From contig JAQFVV010012422.1 in the NCBI GenBank assembly GCA_028023455.1, forward strand, positions 9,646,337 through 9,710,336: a DNA stretch of 64,000 nt. Reading direction: 5' to 3'. A program made the position numbers and the translations under genes. This document shows, piece after piece, positions 45,110 through 56,170 of the stretch. Each line of letters opens with the position of its first letter. Positions within the stretch are counted from its first letter, which is position 1. Under the pieces are notes generated by a model, which had not been told where the DNA came from, ran no database searches, and saw only the letters and a list, made by a program, of their open reading frames with translations. Origin of the DNA: Epiperipatus broadwayi. Its lineage: Eukaryota; Onychophora; Udeonychophora; Euonychophora; Peripatidae.

Positions 45110-46279
45110 TTAGCACAATTTCAGTGTTTATTTAATTAACTGGCGTAGGGTAGTTTGCAGAAGAAACTATAGATTTTGTGCTTTACTAGTTGTTATAATT
45201 AAGATTCCAAAAGCATTGTGAATGAGTTTTTACGAAGCACTGAGGTGCATTCTGCCTTGCTATCATATAATTATTAAGATAAGACTAGGTTTTAAGGACT
45301 ATCTTATCATCCTTAGTTTGGACAGCCCTAATGGGATAGTGATTTTAAGGGTCATAACTGGAACACCGGAATCCAGCATCTTATATCATGGCTGTTCGAG
45401 CATCCGAACTAAAAGTTCAGGTATAGCAGGTGAGCGGTATCTGAGAACCGAGCAAACATTGCTGAATCTCATGAGTAAAAGTGCATTCAAGATGCATCTG
45501 ATGAAATTTGCATAGCTCCATAGCCTCAGAAGTTACGCTACAAAACGCCAGTTCATCTGCTGTATATTAATTGTTCAGCACTGATCTGAACCTAAGATCT
45601 AGTTTATCTAAGAATATCTACATAAAGAGCACATTGACTGCTCATCACGAATGATAAATTTAAGTACACATTGTATAAAGTTCCCACTCTCTTAGAGTTT
45701 AACCCTTAACATACTGGGTAGGAATGGCAGAACATAATTTAGACATTAGTATAGACGTAAAATAATTATTAACGTATAAACGATATAATAGAATAATGAT
45801 CGTTAAGTACAATTGATTACAGAACGTGTAGTTCATATTTTCACCATCCCACCTGCGAGTGGAATATACAGTATATTAAATTGTGATTGTTTGTGTTTTG
45901 TCAATATTAAATAATTTTAAAATCCATTAATGTCTGCAGTATTATTCACTTTATTTATATTAAATCACCATCCATAATGATTTTATATGCATGAGATAAT
46001 CAGCCATAGGTTGTGTGAGTGTGTTTGGTTAAGCTATAAAACATTTAGTTAAATATCCCCGAGTCTCTCGTTTTACCCTTTGCTATTGCCGGCGCGGAAA
46101 TTGAGAGATTATGAGTGTAACCTCATATATGTTATTCATAAGGTAGTAAGTCAGGGAGTGTTGGTGAAGGAGCTGAGGTGCGGTCAGATTTGGTCTCAAA
46201 CCCTCATCTAGATCAGCCTTGGTATAATTTACCAAAACTCTGGATTTTGTTGCGTGGATGTTCAAATATGACTGTTACA
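45110..46279. repeat. ~1.2-kb LTR-like repeat, copy 2
   Basis: It is collinear with 37741-38981 (landmarks given there) and forms the right part of the 2.9-kb insertion. GC content is higher than its surroundings, with CpGs (GCCGGCGCGGAAAT near 46089). Its terminal CAAATATGACTGTTACA matches copy 1 almost exactly. Confidence 0.7.
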
Positions 46280-46907
46280 AATTATTATATAAAAACTGGT
46301 TAATACATAAGTTACGTCACTATAAACTATACATGTTAATACATTATAAAGACCTGAAGACTTACATAAATTATAATCAATATCTGTATGCCCTGTATTA
46401 TGTTCCTAGGTCTTGGTACATTTAGAGGTAGACCTTTCCACAAAATGAGATAAATGTGAGGTCACAAGATTTAGAATACACCGGAACATGCTTCCATCCT
46501 TGGTACTTCACCTCTCAAATCTGTGGTTAGTTTTTTTCTGCTGTCCTGGGTGTTACAATGTGTATTCCCACTGGTCATTCCATGACATGAGGTTCAGAAT
46601 AGCTAGTTTGTTTATCTACTTTTTAATCGCATAATAACTTAATTACCAAATAATTTTTGGCTTAGTTTTTTCCATTATCATGACTAATCAGTTATGTACA
46701 TTCCACTTCGATATTATCCTATGGATAGTAATTATTTCTACATCTAATTAGTCTTTTCTTCATTTAATCAGCAACTATTGTTAACTCATTTTACAATATT
46801 AATAGTTAATGTGAATGCTTTTAGCATACACGCATATACTTAAATATTTTATAATAATTACAATTTTATGTATTGCATGTATAATAAATATACATATATT
46901 CTTAGCA
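46280..46907 (-). repeat. gypsy element B, 5' LTR, second piece
   Basis: It continues the LTR after the insertion (ATTATATAAAAACTGGTTAA through CATCCTTGGTACTTCACC and CTGCTGTCCTGGGTGTTACA) to CTTAGCA, where the minus-strand element begins TGCTAAG. Together with 43270-43360 it is about as long as the intact LTR. Confidence 0.85.
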
Positions 46908-47703
46908 GTAAATAAACTCTTGAAGTTTTATTTAAGCTTTATTGTTTTTCTTATTTAGTAAAATATAATTATCTAGCTTCCAATTGACTGAATGGCCTTG
47001 GATAAATTAAGAGTTAAAATAGTAAAAAATATTTGCAGCGGTCAGCTGTTTGCAAAAAAATAGTTTTTTTGTAGAACATTTTTATTCTTTTTTAGTTTTA
47101 ATGTTTTATTGATTGACAAAATAATTATTTAGCTTATTTGCATTTACTATGCTACATTTAATAATAGTTAGCTAGAATTTGTTATTCAAATTGCATCATT
47201 AATATGATAAAAATAATTGCATACAAATAATGATCAGATTAAATTCAAGTTTGATTATACTTTTAATGTAAACTTAAATTTTTAATAAATATTTGAAACA
47301 AATATTTATAAATTTCTTTCATTTTCTGATTAAATGAAACTGTTGCCACTAGTATATTTAATGGCTTCTAAATGACCTTTTTTTATTGACATATAATCTA
47401 ATGGAATATATTATATCTATGATGATTACTCACTGTTTACATAGAGGAAAGGTCATGACTTATTTTTGTAGGGATTATATAATGTTAGGTTTTCATAATA
47501 GAATTTCAATAGGATTGTTAGTTTTACTAAAAAAATATATATAAGATGTAATTGTTAAATTTTAAATATTTCTGCCATCATTATGAACATTATGTTTACA
47601 ATTATTATTAAAATAATTTGTGATATATATGATAAAGTTATATGATCTAATTTCAAATTGTTGTGATTATTATGATAAAGGATGAAGAATATGATTTTTC
47701 TAA
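46908..47703. other. intron 3, AT-rich
   Basis: No gene is seen. Around 47620-47690 there is a piece resembling the 29.4-kb minisatellite. Confidence 0.5.
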
Positions 47704-47857
47704 CTGATGGGAGAAATATTTTATATTTATGGATTCTGAATTATTAATCTTTTACTTCAAAATAAAAATATTAAACAGAACTGGTGGGAGAAATATTTTA
47801 TATTTATGGATTCTGAATTATTAATCTTTTACTTCAAAATAAAAATATTAAACAGAA
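47704..47857. repeat. near-perfect 77-bp tandem duplication
   Basis: The unit beginning GGGAGAAATATTTTATATTT and ending ATTAAACAGAA occurs at 47709 and 47786 with no difference after the first bases. Confidence 0.95.
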
Positions 47858-47949
47858 AAAAATAATTCTGTAAAGGCTTTTTAAAAATAGTATAAAATAT
47901 AATTTTTGGATTCTTTTACTTCATTGTTTCAATTTATATATGTAATATA

Positions 47950-48189
47950 TTACTATATTTTTCAATATGGAGTCTGCTGAATATTTTTTATGTAAAACAT
48001 TTATGTTGTATTGATTGATTTATCTTGTATCCACAGACTATAATATTTATTAGACAACATATAAATGAATTACTATATTTTTCAATATGGAGTCTGCTGA
48101 ATATTTTTTATGTAAAACATTTATGTTGTATTGATTGATTTATCTTGTATCCACAGACTATAATATTTATTAGACAACATATAAATGAA
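47950..48189. repeat. perfect 120-bp tandem duplication
   Basis: The segment starting TTACTATATTTTTCAATATG and ending ACAACATATAAATGAA is present twice with no mismatch that I can find. It lies 93 bp after the 77-bp duplication. Confidence 0.95.
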
Positions 48190-49500
48190 TTTGGCATTTT
48201 CAAAATGTATTGTGTTCATCAAGATGAAATCTAGTTTCCATGTGAAGACATTAGTTTTATGTATCAATATTTTGTACTTGCAGAGTGCACCATAGAAGTC
48301 TATCATTCTAAAATATCTTTGGCTTGATTAATTGTAGCATTTTATTATTCTTTTTTTAACAATTACTCCTAGCATAACACTTAAAACCAAACAAAGATGG
48401 CAATAATCCAAAAAATTATCATCCAATATATTTAATTTGTATTCCCTATAAGCTTGAAATAATTATATTAACAATAGGTTTTAGTTGAAAATAAGTTTCT
48501 TATAGTGCAGGCTGTTTTTAGACTAGGGAAAAATCTGTTGTGAACAAGCTTTATCTTTTACAAATTATATTGGAAAAACGCTTTCAAAATAAATTAAAAA
48601 CTGGTGCTACTTTTATTGATTATAACTCCAACTTAAGATTTTGTTTGCAAAAATAGTCTTCTAAAAGTTTCTAAAATTTTTAAATATAGGAAACCATTAA
48701 TTTACTTGACAATTGCTCTCCAATAAAAAAAATCAAAAACATTAAATGATCATCCTACTTAATACATAATTTTACAGATCAGTGATCTTTCAGATATAGA
48801 AGGCAGAAAATTAATTTATGATGATGATACTGCTTTGACACTATTATATTTTTATGTTTAAGAATTTAAATTTATGGCTATATCTTTGAAGAGGTACTAA
48901 AAAACTGTTTATACAGAAGTACTTTCCATTGCAACATGGTCACTATCTTTGTGATAATTACATATTATTATTTTCTATATAAGCTTTTTAAAGCTTCACC
49001 TGTTATATTTTTCTTCATTTATTCAGAATCCCAACCATTTTAACTTCTTATCTTATCACTGCTTTTTAATTCCATATTAATTATTATATATAAGTCTATC
49101 ATTTATTGTTTTTTTATTTATAAAACTTCATTTTGTTGTTAATCCTGAATCCACACCTATACCATTACACATATTTTTACTTCCACAATTTAAATTTTTT
49201 CATTTTTTTTTTCACAACCAATTTATCTTATCCCTATGATATTTAATCTTTTTATTTCATTTCTGTTAAAAAGTTAACTATCATTTTTTATATTATCCTA
49301 TATCATTTTTATAATATTTTTGATTCTAAAGAATTTAGCTAGGCAGTTTTACTGGATTAAGTTCTCAATTCTGCATTATCTTCTCTTCTGTAATATTTCA
49401 TTCACTTATACTGTACTTATATGTTTCTCTTTATAATAGAATTGAAAGTCATTTTATTTGATTCATAGTTTTACTGGAATTAAAATTAAGTATATATATA
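48190..49500. other. intron 3, AT-rich, nothing recognised
   Basis: No gene is seen. Confidence 0.5.
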
Positions 49501-49800
49501 TTGTCCCAATATCGTAGCGGTACATATATATAATTTTTGGCTAAAAATTATTAAAATAAAATTGTCATAAATAACGCGAAGGTTAATAAATCAATAAATA
49601 AATTTATAAAAAATCTAGAGAGTTTTTTTATTAAATAAAATGCAGTTTGCTGTCGAAACGTAAAATTAAAAGTTTAAAGTTTTTTTTTAAAAAACAGTTT
49701 GTTAAAAAAAAAATCAATTAATGAGTTAGAAGGGGGAGAAAGTTTAACTTCATAAAAGTTTAAGAAATGAATCGTTTTGTAAAATTAAAAGTGCACTCTC

Positions 49801-49892
49801 TGTCAAGCATTAGTGGTCGAGAGTCAGCGACAGCTTCTTTGCAAGCAGTTGTCCCGGATTAGCGGGTTCGCTCCCTGGCTGATGCTATGACA
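49801..49892 (+). repeat. tRNA-like element with extended terminal stem (copy 2)
   Basis: This is the diverged second copy of the element at 22136-22227: TGTCAA outside, acceptor GCATTAG/CTGATGC (one G-T pair replaces a Watson-Crick pair), box B GGGTTCGCTCCC and TATGACA outside. The anticodon position reads TGC rather than TAC and its stem has a mismatch. Both flanks (CTCTGTCAAG and GACACATG) are conserved, so this is a dispersed repeat unit. Confidence 0.6.
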
Positions 49893-51340
49893 CATGGGGA
49901 AAAAAGGCACTCTCTTTGTTTAAAACTACTTAAATGAAAAAAAAAAATCTTAAAACTAAATAATGAGTTTATTTGAAAGAAATATATATGTGTGTAAATG
50001 ATGAATTAGTTAAGTATAAGAAAATGTGTGCGTGTTGAGAAAGTTAGAAATATTGTAACATAATTTGCAATGGCCAATAATTAAAAGATTTCCAACAACA
50101 GGATTAAAAACTATATCTAAGGAATTTCAACAACAAATATAGCTGGCGGACACCAAAATGACAATAGGCCATCCTAATAAATAGTCCAGTTTTTCATCAG
50201 ACAATCAGTTCAGTTCAGATTACAATCAGTTGAGATTATAATTGAGATCATGATCAAATCAGTGCAGTTCAGTCAATCTATTATGTATCCAGAGTCAATC
50301 ATGCATTGTTAATCGTCATCAGAAACATATGACTTTGCTCCAGCCCAAGTCTGATGAAACAGCCAATCTGCCACAAAAAATAATGCCTGCCTAACAACTT
50401 GAAAATCCGCTGGCAATATCTAACTGTTTTAAAGAAAAATGCCTTGGAATACTAAGCATTAAATCTCCACAAGAAAAACCTCAAATCTAACTGGTTAGAA
50501 ATACTTTCACATGAAGTAACAACCAGCAAGAAGTTCACATTCAAATCCTAGGTAATAAATAACATTTTTCTTACTTCCATTTCTAAGCAAAGTAGCCATT
50601 GCAATAATTTGAAGTCTCCCAGAGTCAAATAATGATGAACTCTATAGCATGCACAAAGAACTATTGATGTGCATGTTTTGAAATGTCATGTATGTGAATG
50701 CTTTAGTATATTTTATACATGTATTTTTAGTGCCTTGTATTATTTAATACTCTTTGTTATATTATATTGTATATCTTACTATAATATGTGTGTGCTTGAG
50801 ATGGTGATAAGTCATTGTTTCATTTAATTAAGTTCTATAAAAGTAGTTAAAATTAGAACAATAAATATTTAGTCAAATAAATTATCTTTAAGCTTAATTT
50901 TGTCGGTCAATTCTTTTACCACTCATTAAAGCAATAATGTGTTATTGTATTGCAATTGATTGAGCTAGTCAGGGGATATTTCAAGTGCTGGATTATGGGT
51001 CTACTGTCCAAACACATTAGTTCTCATAACTAGCTGGTGCCTGAGGTTTACCTCAAAACAAATAAAGTGCTTGGATAGTAGGGGTTTGAATCTAGCAGTC
51101 AAGGTGGGCCACAGTCTGGAAATGTGATTGTGCTATGCATTGCATAGCTTGGTCTGACTGTGTGTATTGTTTATCAATGGTATTCTCCCCTCTGCTTGAA
51201 GGGCCAGTCCGTTCACATAATATTTATAATATAAAATTATAAATTTATGATAAATAAGGTTTGAATCCAGCTAAACCTATAAATAGAGTACGCTGGATCA
51301 TCTCTTATGAACGCACCTGGTACAATATATATATATATAT
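49893..51340. repeat. GC-raised repeat-like block (possible LTR-type element)
   Basis: The block holds a TGGCGGACACC segment at 50143 resembling a primer-binding site, imperfect CAGTTCAG/CAATCAG repeats at 50195-50280, a TATAAAAG box at 50836 followed by AATAAA at 50861, a palindromic TGAGGTTTACCTCA at 51055 and a box-B-like GGTTTGAATCC near 51260. The layout suggests one or more decayed LTR or SINE elements. No ORF of note. Confidence 0.35.
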
Positions 51341-51371
51341 ATATATATTAGATAAAATAAATATAATAAGA

Positions 51372-51460
51372 AAAATACTCTGGAATAAACTCTACAATAT
51401 TCAATATCTCAGTATAATATTGGTATATTGAACATTGTGGAGTTTATTCCAGAGTATTTT
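51372..51460. repeat. near-perfect 36-bp-arm hairpin
   Basis: AAAATACTCTGGAATAAACT continuing to TTCAATAT (51372-51407) pairs with 51425-51460 with two mismatches, around a 17-base loop. It is flanked by TA tracts on both sides. It could be the core of a small MITE. Confidence 0.9.
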
Positions 51461-51529
51461 GAATATATATATATATGAGTATATATATTTAACCTTAAAA
51501 AATAGCATCATCTTGATATTTGTGAAATA

Positions 51530-51552
51530 ATAATAATAATAATAATAATAAT
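51530..51552. repeat. (TAA)n microsatellite
   Basis: Seven to eight AAT/TAA units. Confidence 0.9.
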
Positions 51553-52580
51553 GGTGATAATGATGTTAAATGGAAGTAAATGCATTTGCACATATATACA
51601 CTAAGAAAATGTTTAAATTAGGAAATCAACAACTGTTAAAATAATTCAACAAAAGGTTAAAAAAATTGTTAAACTTAATTTTGATAAAAATAAATAAATA
51701 ATAGGATCAAAGTATCCATTATATTTGGTTACAAGGTCTTTAACAGATAACATGGATTCACAGATAATAATGAATGCTACATAAATAAAAATATTTAAAA
51801 CATACATACCTATATACTTGTATGTATATATTTAGAAATGAATGTTTTCATGGGCAAAATTGTTTTATAAATCATGTTTTCGACAGCAACCGTGTTTAAT
51901 AAAATAATATAATTTAAAAATTAGTGCAATAAAATATTCTTTAAAAAATGTAGAATACTATGTTTATAATTAAAACAAAAATCAGCTAGAAGCACTGTTT
52001 TTTATGCGCCGCATGTGGGAAGAAGTAACACATTTTTGCAAAAAGAAAATTAAATACATTATAATTACTATATATAATAGGCTATTAAGAATTAATAAAG
52101 TTCTAGAAGCAATCCTTTTTGTGTGTTAAATTAACAAGGATTTCTCCACCGTTATTCTTTAACAATGATGAGTTTAAAAGAAAAAAAATCATTGTTAAAG
52201 TTATCTTCTTTTGTGTGCGTGTTTGTGTTTGCATAATGTTTTAAAGTATGAATCATCTATGAAAAGGTTAAACAAAATAAATTTTAAAGCAATATCAATA
52301 GGTAATAAACTTAGAAATAAAATACTATATTTAAGCATTTTAATTATGGAATTTCTATAATATTAAAATTATTTATATGCTCACACTTTTTGCAATTCAA
52401 GGTTGATAAAAACTGATACTGATAAAATAAAATAAAAATACAATATCTAAACTAATATTAAGTTGATTACCACAATTTTAAACATATGGATCATATCGCC
52501 AAGCAGTTTCAGCATGAACTAGAAAATTAAAATTTTGTTTTGTTTACAAATTTTTAATTTTTTGTTTACTATTTTTTCAG
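51553..52580. other. intron 3, AT-rich
   Basis: No gene is seen. It contains the second copy (51855-51935) of the dispersed repeat at 5185-5265. Confidence 0.5.
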
Positions 52581-52584
52581 ATAT

Positions 52585-52632
52585 CGGATAGGTGAATCAG
52601 TGAATTAGCGGATAGGTGAATCACTGAATTTT
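52585..52632. repeat. 24-bp tandem duplication in a GC-raised patch
   Basis: CGGATAGGTGAATCAGTGAA plus TTAG is followed by a second copy with one change. It lies just after a strong acceptor-like tract (TTTTTTCAG at 52572-52580) and is followed by GGCAGCGGACACAGCAGCCC. No convincing reading frame continues through it (stop between the two units). Confidence 0.8.
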
Positions 52633-52659
52633 GAGGCAGCGGACACAGCAGCCCCACTG

Positions 52660-54790
52660 TTTAATTTATTCTGTATATGTAATCATGTCTGCAAGTCATG
52701 AAATTTATAATTTAAATTTGTACATGTCCAATAATAAAAAAGAATAAAAAGCCTACACAATAATTTAAAATGATTATAAATATTTTTGAATCAAAAATAA
52801 AGAATAAAATAAATAATATATTTATTTTGTTTTGTTTAAGGTGAAATTATTTAAAGGGATATGTACAAAATTTTTATATCTTAGTGGTAAACATTAAAAA
52901 TAAATTTACAAATTATAAAATAGATAGTCAATATAAACAAAATACAATAGATATATAACAAATAATATACAAGGTAAAATAAAAACAAAAACATTAAATA
53001 AAATACAAAACAAATAAAAAAATAAAAAGACAATTATACTTTGATAAATTATGCAATTTATGCAGATGCCCAAATGTTTTAACTAAGATTTTTAGGCAAG
53101 TATTTAAGAATATATAAATAAGTTCAAACAAAGTTGGATTAATTTTTTAAACATGTATGTAGGTGTATTGATTAAATAAAAAAACTTGTAATTCTGCCCA
53201 CATTGTTCTAGAATATGAAGAGCAACAGAGTCACTCTTTGAATTAAAATTTTCTGATATGATTGTATAGAAAAATCATGGTATTAACTGACTGGTTATGA
53301 AAGATTGACAGTCTGAGTTATGCAAAATATGTACATTTTTAGAAAACAAATGGAATTTATTTTCAGGCATTTGTTATGTAGAATACATATGGGTCAAAAT
53401 TAAATCTAAGATGTAGATTTGTTTAGTTAAAACAATACATTGAAGATGGTTGAATAAAAATATTAGGGAATATTGTGTCACATGAAAATTTTGGAATCTA
53501 GATAAAGTTTAGCAATAGAAAATATGTTCAAAAATGCCATAATAGATGGACAACTTTTTTATTCTACATAAAAGTCATCTATCAGTAAATTAATATATAA
53601 TTGATATATTAGATCAGCATATCCAAGAACAAAATCTATAAAAAAAGCTTTTCTAGCATATGATAATTCATTTAACAACTTAATTGATGCTAGTGCAATT
53701 TGAAAGTACTCGCAGAATATCTTCTAGCTCTGATGAAGAAGAAAATTGTTTGAGACAATAAATTTAAATTATTCTTATAAGTGATGACAAATTACATTAA
53801 TTAATAATATATAAAATGAAAAATCCAAAATTTTTATTTGGTTAATAAATTTAAATGTTATAATATTGATTAGATGCATCTGAGAACAATAACAAACAAT
53901 AAGATTATAAGAATGGCATTAATTAGAATTTTATGATGGTATAATGTAGCTTTAAACAAAATGTTTTAATTCCATCATTAAATATATTAAGTGCTGACTT
54001 AATTCAACATCTGAGAAATTTGTCTAAGATCTAGGAATGCTGTTGACATAGAGAAATGCTGGGTGAAAGTATTTTGTCATAAAGGTTTGTCTTAATTATG
54101 ATTTTTGCTATAGTAGAGATCCTGTACTGTACTGAAAGTTATCTTATAGGCTGAGACATATGGAATATTTGTGAAACTTCAAGGATCAGTTAATTTATCA
54201 ACAATGAAGATAAAATAGCATGTGATATCAAGAGGAAATAGAAAAGATCTGTGATTTATTTCAATTGTTTAATTAACAAATCTAAATAGATGGCAAACAC
54301 ATTACTGCAAGTAAAGAATTTTGAAAAATACCCTGTGTTGCATGTAAATTGTTCATGTATATGCATATAGTTTGTAGCTGAATTGTTTCATTGAAAAGAT
54401 AATTGTGAATTGCAAGATGTAGATGTGGGTGCTCAGATACAAGATTTTAAAATGTTATGAACAAGTGATTCCAATTAACAAAATCAAACCAGTTTTGAAG
54501 TCTTTTTAACATGCCATGAAGCTGAAGTAGTTTTTCATTTTAAAATCAGTAAATGACATCCTGATAAGCAAAATAGATCAGGAGACATGCTAATCTTTTA
54601 TAGTATGACAAATCTTTAGTCAAATGCCTTTCTGTAATCCAAACATAAAATTTATTTAAGCTATAAAATAATATTTAAAGTAAAATTCATAATAAAAAAT
54701 ATAACATTTTGAAGATTAAAATAAATATTTACAATTTATAATATAAATCTGTTATTAAGCATTAGCAAATCTGTAATTATGCAGGAAAGA
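52660..54790. other. intron 3, AT-rich, nothing recognised
   Basis: A-rich stretch at 52725-53040. No gene is seen. Confidence 0.5.
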
Positions 54791-54796
54791 AATTAT

Positions 54797-55040
54797 TCTC
54801 CGATTGTGCAATTTTGTAACTAATATAAGTCTCCATACAGTCACCTGCCAGTAAAAGTTTTAAAAGCTTGAGTTAATACTTAAACTTACAGAATAGTCGT
54901 ATAAACACCAACTCTTATTGACTGTACTTATACGTGAATATGCTATAAGCTTAGATATTCACTTAAGCTTTTAAAACTCTTACTGGCAGGTGAGTGCATG
55001 GAGATTTATAATAGTTATGAAACTGCATATGATCAGACAT
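54797..55040. mobile_element. hairpin MITE with ~78-bp arms
   Basis: Left arm 54797-54873 (CCATACAGTCACCTGCCAG, AAAGTTTTAAAAGCTTGAGT) and right arm 54961-55040 (AAGCTTTTAAAACTCTTAC, TGGCAGGTGAGTGCATGGAG, ATAGTTATGAAACTGCA) are reverse complements with scattered mismatches. The ~87-bp centre is unpaired. No ORF. Confidence 0.85.
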
Positions 55041-55229
55041 TAATTTTTTTCTTGAATAATTAGAGATTTTTCAGCATTTAATAATAGTAATTTTACATTT
55101 ATTCATAACTAATATACGTCTAATTGCAGGTGATTATAAATGAGACTTTGTCCTTCTCCTGTGATAAACTAAATTTGTACAATTCAATTGTCAATTATAA
55201 CATTAGGCACACAATAGATTCAAACCTGA

Positions 55230-55370
55230 TATAAGCATGGTCAGTAAGAGTTAATATATATATATTCTAAGCTTAATTATTCAATTAAAACTCTTACTGA
55301 CGATGAGCATACATAGATTTATAATAGTTACGAATCAGTACATGATCTAATTTTCTTCCTGTATAATTAA
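55230..55370. mobile_element. related partial MITE
   Basis: GTCAGTAAGAGTTAATATA, TAAGCTTAATTATTCA, AAAACTCTTACTGACGATGAG and ATAATAGTTACGAATCAG follow the right half of the 54.8-kb MITE with a short inverted partner for the central part. Its outer left arm is missing. Confidence 0.7.
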
Positions 55371-56170
55371 GTTTATAATAGTAAATATAATAAAGCGTAG
55401 AGTTATATATTCAAATCTGGTTTATACACAAAAGTAATTAAAACATTTTACAAAAATTATGCACTGCTTCTACACGATGTAAAGTATTAAAAATTGTAAT
55501 AATAATGATAAAGAATTTCAATAGTTATAATAAAAAACATTAAGTGAAAAATAAATTGCAAAACAGTTTTAAAAACATCTATGATTTATATATATATATA
55601 TATATAACTAATTTAAAAAATGTTAACATTAATCTTTACAAATTATAATTAAAATGATCATTAACACAAGAAGAGGAAAAAAGTGTTTAACAAAATTGTA
55701 CTGAAGATTTGTATTTAAAAGAAGAAAAAAAAGAGACTAAAAATGGCTAATAATAGTGTATAATTATTATATTTTTTTTGCTTATATAGACATATGCACT
55801 CTATTTTATCCAAATCTCATAAGAAAAAAATAAGATGAAAACTCTCAAATGTGATATATTTTTAAAATGGTAATCATGTATTTCCTTCCAACTTTAAGAT
55901 AACATGACTTTCGAATTAATTAAACAGTCTGTAATGCCATCTGCCTTTCATGTTTAGAAATCAAATTATAAACATTAATTGAAATAAAAGAACACTAGAT
56001 GACAGTTGAACCATACTCCTATGCTTGAATTCTGCTTGACTGCCTTGTAAATGTAGGTATGGATTTGTAGTTAAGCTATTGCTCATACTGGTATTTTTAT
56101 TCAGCATTTTATATTAATAGATATTTCAAATTTTGTTAAAAGGTTTGAATGGAAATCATCTTCCTTTTCA
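55371..56170. other. intron 3, AT-rich, nothing recognised
   Basis: (TA)n at 55585-55606. No gene is seen. Confidence 0.5.

Larger units (their letters stand above)
43361..46279. mobile_element. 2.9-kb element inserted into the gypsy B LTR
   Basis: Comparison with the uninterrupted LTR at 41388-42114 defines the insertion exactly: GAATACAAATT before it, and AATTATTATATAAAA after it. If the element is taken as TGAAACAG...GTTACA, it has TG...CA ends and a 4-bp AATT duplication. The 5'-terminal TGAAACAGTATGA and the reverse complement of the other end (TGTAACAGTCATA) are also similar, so short inverted termini exist. The right 1.2 kb (45110-46279) is the LTR-like repeat also present at 37741-38981. 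The rest has no recognisable coding region; a short open frame at 44159-44413 is not similar to anything I know. Confidence 0.75.
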
